Part shown: positions 51,967 through 61,300 of the stretch, one piece after another | Layout: every line of letters begins with the position of its first letter | Position numbering within the stretch: the first letter of the stretch is position 1 | DNA from: Penicillus capitatus | Lineage: Eukaryota; Chlorophyta | Direction of reading: 5' to 3' | Length of the DNA: 64,000 nt | Assembly (NCBI GenBank): GCA_965649825.1 | Contig: OZ287702.1 | Coordinates: 434,001 to 498,000, forward strand | Program-made: the position numbers and the translations under genes | Notes under the pieces: model-generated | Told to the model about the DNA's origin: nothing | Database searches by the model: none | The model's input: the letters and a program-made list of their open reading frames with translations, nothing else

Positions 51967-53681
51967 TCACTGACGGTCCTCCAAAGCAAAGATCTCTGCT
52001 GCACTCATTGTTGTCAGCTGTGAGGCCACTTCATCGCGCTCCTCTCTGCTTGTGGCATTTCGCCATCTTCGGTAGCGGATACCAAGCTTATCATACGTCA
52101 CCGGATTTCTCCACACACTAGCTCCTTTTAACATTCGATCTTGTTGCCCCTCCACCAAAATCAGATCTTCTCCTAACACTTGTTTTGCCACGTTGGACCA
52201 GAAATTCTGGATTCCAGGAATGTGCCGTGTCCAATGCAGAAAATCCAGCGACATACGATAGAGCAATCGTGTCGACCGGTTGTTTGTCGGCAGACAAACA
52301 TGCAACTGATGCAGATGATGCGTACAAGAAGACGCCCTGGACCCTCGTTCAATCTTCCCTGGCTGTTGGAGTCCAATAAGGGAGACCACCATACACGGCG
52401 TCTCGAACGACATATCAATAGGATACGGATCCCAGTTTCCGCCCAAAAGTTTGTTCGTGTGAAACTTGACAGCGTCGGGTATTGGCCATCCCTTTGCAAA
52501 AGTGGAGGTGTGCGTAAAGGGTGCATGGGCCAAGTCTAGAAGATTTTCCAAGAAGAGGCCATGCTCGACAGGCACTTGAAGCATCAATTCTGAGTGAATC
52601 TCAAAACCCTGAGGCGGATTGACACATTGTGGTATCTCGGCCGGCTGCGTGTCTCCCGGCCAAATCCAAACAAAACCGTCAGCTTCGGCTACAGGCAACA
52701 CCTTGACCTCCATTCCTTTACAAAACTCCGTCGATGGCATCTTCGCATAGTCTCCATCGTTGCTGAATTCCCATCCATGGTAGGGACACTGAACATGGCC
52801 ATCGCACGTCTGACCAATAGCCAGAGGACAGGAGCGATGTGCACATGCATCTTCCAAACATGTAACAGCTCCTTTGTTGTCCCTGAGATCCACCACGTCA
52901 CAGACATCATACCAGAGATAGAGACTCGCCTGAAAAGCACCCACTTCTCTCCAAAAAGCTCCACTGGTAACAGAAGATTTGGTTTGAGTTTGCTAGAAAA
53001 CTCCACTGGATACCAATGCTCTTTCAGTCCATTGCACAGCTCTAGATTGTTCTCGATGCCGCCTCTTTGATTTCTGGACCCATCTGACCGCTGCTGCGTC
53101 ACGTTAGACACCTGGGGGGCAGTTCGGGTATTGTTTGACAGCTCAGGATTGGCAGATGAGAGCTGAGACATCTGTTTCTCCATTTCTGTCACATATTTGA
53201 GACTCTCCTGCATTTTAGTCTCTGTCTTATGAATCTGTAAAAGACACAATCAGGAACTTCGTCGTTAAAAGAACCAGAAAGAGAATAGTTACTGCGTCAT
53301 GCGCTTTAGAGAGCTCTTCATGGAGGTCCTGCAGTTTCTCATCCAGTTCCTTTGCGCGCTGTTCAGCGACCTGTGGATTTAATGTGCATACCACCTGAAA
53401 GGACAGCAGCATGTGCAGTCTGTATGGATGCGAGACCGTCCGACCTGGTCATGCGCTTCGACGACCGTTTCCAGCGGTGCGTGCAAATCAATACCGAGAG
53501 CATTTTCCAGATAGTCCAAATCTTGAGTGATAACGCCGAGTGGTGAATCTGGGACAAATCCGTCGTTTGTCGGTTGTTTCGCGTGGCCCCGCGTGACCAC
53601 GCTCCTCGAAGAGATGTCCTTCTGAGAGAAATGTGAAACGGCAGAAATAAAGCACGGCGATGGACGACAGAAAGACTTCAT
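51967..53681 (-). CDS. CAO: Chlorophyllide a oxygenase (chlorophyll b synthesis)
   Basis: The Rieske centre (CAHRSCPLAIG, then CPYHGWEFSNDG), the mononuclear-iron domain (ENLLDLAHAPFTHTSTF, with Asp and His ligands), and the CAO-specific blocks KMPSTEFCKGMEV, GWPIPDAVKFH, CTHHLHQLHVCLP and VLGEDLILVEGQQDRML identify CAO rather than pheophorbide a oxygenase. It converts chlorophyllide a to b in the plastid. ATG 53681 begins a transit-like leader (MKSFCRPSPCFISAVSHFSQ). A regulatory-type coiled coil follows (VAEQRAKELDEKLQDLHEELSKA), then HWYPVEFSSKL. Four or so introns; the one at 52929-52883 has a GC donor (CAG|GCGAGT) and is needed to give WVLFRDNKGAVTCLEDACAHR. The C-terminus ends IFALEDRQ. 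Confidence 0.94.
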
Positions 53682-53834
53682 TGCATTCGATGGGAGACGG
53701 AGCGAGAGGTTGCGATGGAAAAACAGAACGGAAAACTGGAAACTCAAAGCGACAGGCTGACACTAGCAGCACTTTTTCTCGATCTGATCTCCACGTGGTT
53801 AACACGCATGCGAATGATGAAAAGAATGATAGAA

Positions 53835-55532
53835 TTACGAGCCGAAACCGATGATGGATGTCCCATCTCCTTTCATAAACCGAAGGTATTCTTGGGAGAG
53901 TTTGGAATCGTTGATGCGTTGTTGTTCTGTGGCTAACCGTTGGCCTTCGCGAAGAAGATCTGTCACCGTGAGCTGCACTGGCTCGAGATCTGGCAAATTG
54001 TTTTTGTCGATCAGATATTTGCCCAAAGGAGACAGATCCACAGATTCCTCCGTAAAATCAACCGTCCCTGCACAAACAGAGAGAAATGCGAATAAGAAAC
54101 CATTTGATTGTTTATTGAGGCAAATAAGCTTACCGAGTGTTTCTGAGATCCAGTCTCGAATCTGATGGTCGTACGTTGCTGCTCTCATGGCCCCGAAGAA
54201 ATCCAAAGCTACAAGGTGGTGTCGAAGAACAGAGAGGTGGAAATGACAAGGTACGTTGTTTGGGAAAGGCATCCTTCAGAGTAACGATATCTTCCTTAGT
54301 CAGATGATCGTCTTTGTACATCTGATAGATCGTTTCGACGAGCTCCTGATCTATCGGATCCCAATAGAACTTCTCCATGCGTCCGTCTCGAATCAACGGC
54401 GCAAACAGCTTCGAAAAATCATTTCCTGAACACCTACCTCTGTTACTCCCATACTCTTTGTCGATTGGATATACCTGTGACAATAATGGGCACTCTTTTG
54501 AGCGTTCGGTCTGTTCTCCATTCCTCTCCCACACTGACACGGGTGGGATCGTCGCAAAGATTCATCAGTGTTCCAACCACGATCTGGTTGTTGACTGTCA
54601 CCTGCACAGCGCATCGTATACGAACGACGTGGTGTTGTGTGAAGGACCTGTGTGTTGGAGAAGCGACCGATACCGGCATCGATGTCGTTGATCAGTAAAC
54701 AGCTCAGTTTTCCACGCACCCTCGATACCTCGGCTGCTTTGCGGTAGCGTTCGCGGATCAACCTCCCTGGCGTTCCTGCCCACTCATGCTCCAATTCACC
54801 AGCACTCATGATAATAGGCTCCACCCTACGTACCCAGTTCACCGAGCTCTTATATCCAATCACCAAATAGATGGTACAAACCCCATCTTTTTGAATGTCA
54901 GCTCTGTCTGAAAGGACTTGCCAGTACCTACACTCGACTCTTGCAGCTCGTGTTCTCTCTGGATTGAAGGCGATGTACCTTTGGGTCCCCAGATACCCAG
55001 AATTAACGGAATCCGCATTTTGGTTTGAAAGCTTTCGACGAGGTAATTCTTCGCGATGTGCAACTATAAGAATAATCTCTGTCAGGAACCATGAGTCGTG
55101 CGCTTCATCTCATACGGCCACGCGTTCCATGAATCGGGGGGCCACGTAATAGTCACCAACAATGTTACCAAAAGAGCGAAACTCGTAATTCCGCAATGTC
55201 CCATCCGCGATGTCACTCTTGTGACCCAGAAAGTTTCCAGTAAACAAACTGTCCAAATGCTCCATATTCTGCCCTGGGGTCCATCCACTCCACTTCTAAC
55301 TCTCATGCCTCATGTCATTGTGATGTGACGGACCTGTATCGATGTTGAGATTCAGGTCACTCTGCCCCAATTGGTAGAGATAATCATTCTCTTTGTCAGA
55401 AGAGGACTCAGAGAGGTGACCATCTGGTTTTTCTGACGTTCGCAGACGTGTGCCATGTTTCGTGATGCGCCAAGAGGAGGTCGGCTGTACAAGACGACCG
55501 CTCCATCCCGGACAGATCCGTGCTCCGAGCAT
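53835..55532 (-). CDS. RCA: Rubisco activase, green type
   Basis: An AAA+ ATPase that frees Rubisco of inhibitory sugar phosphates in the plastid stroma. Blocks in order: FRSFGNIVGDYYVAPRFMERVAVH, IPLILGIWGPKG joined across an intron to TGKSFQTELTF (Walker A, GPKGTGKS), IIMSAGELEHEWAGTPGRLIRERY, LLINDIDAGIGRF (Walker B), TVNNQIVVGTLMNLCDDPTRV, RVPIIVTG, NDFSKLFAPLIRDGRMEKFYW, then a C-terminal stretch ending IGFGS. These are hallmarks of plant/green-algal activase, not red-type CbbX. ATG 55532 (MLGARICPGW) opens an Arg/Ser-rich leader. Introns are short GT-AG. CAO lies 150 bp downstream on the same strand. The C-terminus lacks an obvious redox Cys pair. Confidence 0.92.
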
Positions 55533-55572
55533 CGACCCGTCCGTCCAGCACCGTGGCTGAGCAGTCAATGAT

Positions 55573-56262
55573 GTGACAATTACGCAGCCACCTTATTCGA
55601 TTCGGTTAACTCTCTCAGAACCACAAACGCGAGCATGGACGAAGAAGCATCGCGCACGACCTCTCAGAAGACAACGCGCAAGCGCATTCGACCGATACGC
55701 ATTTCCCCCATTCCCTCTTCTGACGACCATCGAAGCAACCACCCCTCCACGCAAAGTACGACTCCGCGCCAACGGAAATAGACGACAATATGAGGGTACA
55801 GTAGGAAACGACGGCGATTGGTCGAGAGATATGCGATGCCTGTATGATCCGACGCCATCCGACAGAGATTTCGGTTCCGAGTATGCATCTGAGACCGGAC
55901 CGTTGTCGGATGGAGCTATCGTGGAGACATTGCAGTCCTTTGTTTCCGCAGCGCGAAACCTCGCCTGGTCGCATCGATCGCTGCGCCAGGCGCTGCAAGA
56001 AGAGATCGAAGCGATGAATCGTGCACAGAAGAAGGCACGGATCCTCGTTAAGAAAGAACCGATGACGACTGTTCCTTTGCCGACGACGGACGGCGAGGCC
56101 TTCACTCCTGCCCAGCTGAGAGGCGTCATGTCGACGTGGAGTGACGATATGCGTTATGTGTACTACGCTGTTCAGCCTCGTCACCGCGATCCCATTCTGC
56201 GTTGCAGCCCTGCTGCGCGTCATTTCGTTCGCAAGATCCGTCGTGTGCATCCTCCTCCATGA
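55573..56262 (+). CDS. Hypothetical protein
   Basis: A long open frame ending TGA 56260-56262 whose second half looks real (DWSRDMRCLYDPTPSDRDFG, AIVETLQSFVSAARNLAWSH, LRQALQEEIEAMNRAQKKAR). The frame itself has no early ATG. An ATG at 55635 in another frame (MDEEASRTTSQKTTRKRIRP) may be the true first exon, but I could not find a splice join in phase. Basic Arg-rich N-terminus, helical middle, no known domain. The stop codon overlaps the TGATGTGAC word ahead of the acyl-CoA oxidase gene. Confidence 0.45.
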   Translation: MTITQPPYSIRLTLSEPQTRAWTKKHRARPLRRQRASAFDRYAFPPFPLLTTIEATTPPRKVRLRANGNRRQYEGTVGNDGDWSRDMRCLYDPTPSDRDFGSEYASETGPLSDGAIVETLQSFVSAARNLAWSHRSLRQALQEEIEAMNRAQKKARILVKKEPMTTVPLPTTDGEAFTPAQLRGVMSTWSDDMRYVYYAVQPRHRDPILRCSPAARHFVRKIRRVHPPP

Positions 56263-56340
56263 TGTGACGTCGTTTGTCCCTGGGCTGACGTCAGGCCTTT
56301 TAAGCAACGCTAACGATGAGTAGCGCCTTTGTTTTGCATT

Positions 56341-58293
56341 ATGCGACGCTTAGACACGATTCAGAACCATCTCGTCGCGACACCGTTGCGGGAAAGCGCA
56401 GTTCTCGAGGCCTCGGAGCTTCAGCGCCTTCTCGACCACGATAACTTAGACACGCGACGCAAACTCTATGCCTTTACCAAAGCGCCGCTCTTCGTTCCGC
56501 GTTTCAATGTCTCTCTTCCAGAACAGCGGGATCTCGCTTTGGCCCGATTGCAGGCGATCTGCGACGGCGGGTTCATCTCTGTTCTCGATTTTCGCAGCAA
56601 TCCAGGACGCATCTTTGCTCTGCACGAAATTGCCAATTGGTTTGATGCGGCAACAGCGACAAAGCTCACTGTGCAGTTCAATCTGTTCGGGGGCACCGTT
56701 TTGCGTTTCGGCCAGCCTCATCATCACGAGGAGCTGCTGACAGCCATCGACTCTTTAGATGCGATGGGATGCTTTGCCCTGACGGAGCTGGGATTCGGCA
56801 ACAACGCTGTCGAAATGCAGACGACTGTGACATTCGACAAGCAACGTGATGAATTCATCGTCCATACGCCCACCACACTGGGACAGAAGTACTGGATCAC
56901 AAACGGAGCTCTTCATGCCAAATGGGCTGTCGTCTTCGGCCAGCTCATTATTGATGATGTGACACATGGAGTGCACGGTTTCTTGGTCCGCACGCGTCGA
57001 GACGATCTCTCTGTCTGTCCCGGTGTCCGAATCGAAGACATGGGACACAAGATCGCATCCAATGGAGTGGACAATGCTAAGCTATGGTTTGATCATGTAC
57101 GCATTCCACGTTCGGCCATGCTGGGTGGAATCAGCTCTGTGGAAAGAGATGGGACATTTCGCAGCATACTCACGCGCCCCAGAGATCGTTTTCTGCGAGT
57201 TGCCGATCAGCTTTTGTCCGGAAGGCTGTGCATTGCTTGCATGATGCAAGGAAATGCAAAACTGGCACTGACCATTGCCCTGCGCTATGCATCTACGCGT
57301 CTTTGTGTGGGTCAGACTGGAAAGAGCGATACGCCTATTCTGGAGTATCAACTTCAACACCATGCACTGTTTCCGTTGCTGGCACGAACGATCTGTCTCA
57401 ATCTGGGACTCAATTCCGTAAAGGATCGATGGTTTGCCACATCTGGATTTCGTCCAGATCAAAAGAGCGATCCTCTCAAGCAGCAAGAAACCTTGGTCCT
57501 CTGTTGTGCTATCAAACCTGTCATGGCCTGGAATGCTGCCAGAACGGCATCTGTGTGTCGTGAACGTTGTGGCGGCCAAGGCATGTTGAGCTGCAATCGA
57601 CTCGGCGAGCTGATCTTGGGATCGCATGCAGGAATGACGGCAGAGGGAGATAACAGAGTCCTCATGCAGAAGGTCGCCAAGGAATTGATAGAGATGGCAC
57701 AGTCGTCTGAGGGACTTCGTCAGAGAATCGCTTTGGCCAAGAACGAAGCCCTCATTCGTTCCAAAACGAATTCTATCCACACGCTTGATGATTTGACATC
57801 CAAAGGGACATTGCACTATCTGTTGGCAATCCGGGAAGGAAAGCTGCTGTCACAGCTGATTCAGAAAATGAAGGGCATTCCATCGAGTTCTGTTTTTGAT
57901 GTTTGGATGCGACGGGAATCGGATTTGGTCCAGGCAACAGCACTGGCGTATATTGAACGGGAGGTTTTGGAGGTCAGCTATGCGGCGGTGGATTCCTGTT
58001 CGCGTTCGTTGGGTCAAGTCATGAAGTCGGTGGTCGAGTTGTTTGCCGTTAAGGCAATCGAAGAGGATTTGGGATGGTACCTCTCTGAAGAAATCTGTTC
58101 TCCGTTTGTCGGAAAGATGATTCGGGAAGCTGTCAGGAAACTGTGCCAATCTATGACACCCCATGTCCACACACTGGTGGATGGATTTGGAATTCCAGAT
58201 CATTTGATTGCCGCTCCAATTCACAAAGATTGGCAGCGTTTCAACGAAATCGATAACAGAGGTGAAGTTTTGCCCGAGATTCGCCAACGCTGA
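56341..58293 (+). CDS. ACOX: Peroxisomal acyl-CoA oxidase with N-terminal PTS2
   Basis: A single-exon FAD enzyme of about 650 residues catalysing the first, H2O2-producing step of peroxisomal beta-oxidation. Family blocks: [71 protein letters not shown], and the FAD/substrate signature [12 protein letters not shown]. Starting at ATG 56341, residues 3-11 read RLDTIQNHL, which exactly fits the PTS2 peroxisome signal (R-L-x5-H-L). The C-terminus (EIRQR) is not a PTS1. No intron is needed across 1.95 kb, unusual for this window. TGATGTGAC lies about 75 bp upstream. Confidence 0.93.
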   Translation: MRRLDTIQNHLVATPLRESAVLEASELQRLLDHDNLDTRRKLYAFTKAPLFVPRFNVSLPEQRDLALARLQAICDGGFISVLDFRSNPGRIFALHEIANWFDAATATKLTVQFNLFGGTVLRFGQPHHHEELLTAIDSLDAMGCFALTELGFGNNAVEMQTTVTFDKQRDEFIVHTPTTLGQKYWITNGALHAKWAVVFGQLIIDDVTHGVHGFLVRTRRDDLSVCPGVRIEDMGHKIASNGVDNAKLWFDHVRIPRSAMLGGISSVERDGTFRSILTRPRDRFLRVADQLLSGRLCIACMMQGNAKLALTIALRYASTRLCVGQTGKSDTPILEYQLQHHALFPLLARTICLNLGLNSVKDRWFATSGFRPDQKSDPLKQQETLVLCCAIKPVMAWNAARTASVCRERCGGQGMLSCNRLGELILGSHAGMTAEGDNRVLMQKVAKELIEMAQSSEGLRQRIALAKNEALIRSKTNSIHTLDDLTSKGTLHYLLAIREGKLLSQLIQKMKGIPSSSVFDVWMRRESDLVQATALAYIEREVLEVSYAAVDSCSRSLGQVMKSVVELFAVKAIEEDLGWYLSEEICSPFVGKMIREAVRKLCQSMTPHVHTLVDGFGIPDHLIAAPIHKDWQRFNEIDNRGEVLPEIRQR

Positions 58294-58348
58294 ATCAGAC
58301 CTTTTCACATCGACGGACCCCTACCATGTAACGCAAAGATTTCCTGCC

Positions 58349-61300
58349 TCATGCTTCTCTCCTTCTGTCATACCCTATTCCCGCCGCCTGTCCATCAACT
58401 ACGAGATTTTGTGTAGAGATTCCACAGCGAAGTGTTTTGAAAGACTTTGCGTTTTCTTCTGAACAGGAGGATATACTCTCTTCTGAATGCAGATGTGGCT
58501 GCTCACTGGATGCACTACCCTCAGATTCTCCTCTGTTTATGATTGGATCTTGTTCTTGCACCAAAGACTGCAACGCAACACCATCTGTCGTCGAGCTGCA
58601 TCTTCTGTCAGGATCACCTGCAGATGGTGGTATTGCTGCATCAGCTGCGGCAGATCTGTCGAGATTGTGTTATTTTCAGAACAGAAAGAGAGTTCTGCAT
58701 CTTTTCGTCGAACCACGGCAGACTTCCCTTCTTGTCGTCTTGCGATACTAGCTGGCCCCGATCTCTCATCCATTATACCATACACGGTCTGTTAGACAAC
58801 TCACAATGCTAAATCCAGTACTTGTTGGTCACACCTTCACAAAATCTCGTATTCTTGTTAGCAATGTCAATGCCACCAAGGCAGTAGACATTCGTTCAAG
58901 TCGCGTCGTATCTTCGTCCTTATTTCGAGTTAGGCTTTCTACATGAAGCGCCGTTGTGGGGTCCGTCATGACCTGCTCTTCAGATGGTGCAGATCTCGCG
59001 TTCTCCTACGCTTACAGAACGCATAAACATATGGAGATGTCTTCAGTCGCCTTGTTTCTACCAAAAAGCACTCGCACTTGTCCAACAGAGTCTCTGTTTT
59101 GCGAGATAGGACTGCATCAGCTGCATGAAGTACGGTGTCGACTTCATCTCTCCTTTGAAAGCGCAGCCGTGCCAAGATCTTAGCACAGAAGAGCAAGAAC
59201 TCGCTGTCTGAGCCACCTCCTACCCCTTCTATCTCCAGAGTTGTCTGAAAGGGCTTTACCAGGCCACGGAGAAAGGAACGAGCAGCATCCGTCATTGGTT
59301 GGATAACGGTCTCATACAATCTTGTGATGCTTTGCACCGATGGCGAAGGGTCTGAGAGAAAGGCACTGCCTCTTAACCTCTTCTGAAAGAGACAGGTGAT
59401 CCGCAGTCCTTGAAGCACCTCCTTGAGAGACAGTTCTGGATGGCGCTCAAACTCAAGCTTCAGCATTAACAGAGCGCGGGAAGCAATGCCACTGTCGACA
59501 TCTGTATTTCAATCAGGATGATATCTGGTGGAGGTGGTGATGAAGGATGCACCTGTTGTCAAAGCCACAAGAAAGGAGACAGCCGTCCAGGGGGCAACCA
59601 GGCCTTCTGTCAAGACAACTTCCATCAGCGCCAATGCAAGACGACGAACAGAGGCGCCCTTGTCATCCTCCTGATTCACCTCAATAGCACATTGGCAGAT
59701 TGCTTTCCACAGTTTCTACAAAGAACTCTCAACACGACCCATCGAGTATCCCTGAGATGCTTTACTTGAAGTGTGCTGCTACCGATAGAGAAGCTTCCAT
59801 TTTCGTTTCCAGTCGTGACGGTGCTGTTCGGCTGGGAGGAGGCACGAAAGCCTGGTGGATGTTTTTGCCGATCAGTGATCTTGTCCTGTTCCATCTACAG
59901 ATATGACGTCGACCCCAAGATCGAATCCCTTTCCAATACGCCGCTACTTTCAGAATCTCCGTCAAGCTGCGCAGCGCCGTTTTCTTAAGAGCTGGGTGCA
60001 GATTCTGTTCGATGGCTCTGTACAAGATCGCATCGATCTGTGCAAACTTCATGAGAAACGCAGGACGCGATCCTAACAACATACAGATGGATTCCAGTGC
60101 CGATTCTCGAACGATCTCTACAGGCAACAGCCCATCGAACAGCAAGCACCACTGGATGGTCACAAGGACGAACCGCTGTGGACAGATTCAAAGATCTGCA
60201 GGAAGAGATGAATGTACGATTCCAATCCTGTCTCCGACGTTTTTCTCCCATCCATCTCCGATTCCAGAAGGTGCGAAGAGTGGCGACAGATATGTCCGAG
60301 GACAAAGAGCACTCGATAGACAGAGGTGTCCAGTGGCTGATCTTTCTCAATCGACTGCCATTTCCTTTGCAGATAATCTCGGTATGTCGCTGCCAATGCT
60401 CTGAGGAACTCTCCGACGTGTTGCTGTGCATTAGCCAGAAGGCAGAGACATCGACAGGCTGCAGAGATGACGCAGACATGCTTCTGTTTCGCGACCAGAT
60501 CGTAGAAAACTTTCCGCAGGTCCAGAACGAGCTCAGGCCAGAGATGTGTCTTCACTGGGGGCAGCAAGAGCGCAAAGATCTCGAGGAGATCACATAGATC
60601 AGGCACATTGCAGATAGATGTCTCTTCGGTTGCTGACAGGAGATACGGTTTCAGCACACAGATGAATCTGCATGGATCCTGTTGTGGAAGGAGACATGTG
60701 ATATCTGCTGTGCACAACATACACAACGGCGATAGAAATGTCGCCAAAGATCCTTCAGAGGCCGAAGAATCGATGAGATGATGGACAATGTCATCTGCCA
60801 TGCTTCGCCCAATCTCGACATGAGAAAACGACCATTTGATGTGACAGGATGACAGAAGTCGTATGCTACCTGCTCTGTGTGTGCATCGCTCTTCCGCTGT
60901 CGGATGGTTCTGATCACGTGGATGATCGATTCTTCGATTCCGGAATCTCTCGTCGATCCTTTGGCCGCGGCAACGACTTCGACAAACGACATCGTATTAT
61001 GTCCAGACAGTTGCGTGTCTGCATACACATAGCACGATCTGTCATCGTTAGATGTCCACTCTGATGTGACAGGGCTATGCCTCCATTGCAAAGAGATGGT
61101 CGAAACCAGAGATGCTCGAAGATGTCGGCCACTAGATGGCGAACATGTTCATCCCTTTCGTGGATTCTGGACAGGAGAACCAGACAGGCATCTATTCTCT
61201 TGGGACAATCCTTCTTCCTTTAGTTACAGACAGCTCAGATTAAAGTATACGAATACCAGGAGCCAATGCTTCTCTTACTGTAGACACGTCTCAAGGATCA

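Noticed and set aside
51967-53681. Pheophorbide a oxygenase or another Rieske oxygenase
   Set aside because: The long CAO-specific blocks (VEHGLFLENLLDLAHAPFTH, KMPSTEFC, GQQDRML) and the N-terminal coiled-coil region fit CAO.
55593-56307. Long minus-strand ORFs of 178 and 230 codons opposite the hypothetical plus-strand gene
   Set aside because: They are rich in Arg/Ser/Cys as expected for antisense of this base composition, have no recognisable domain, and overlap each other in different frames.
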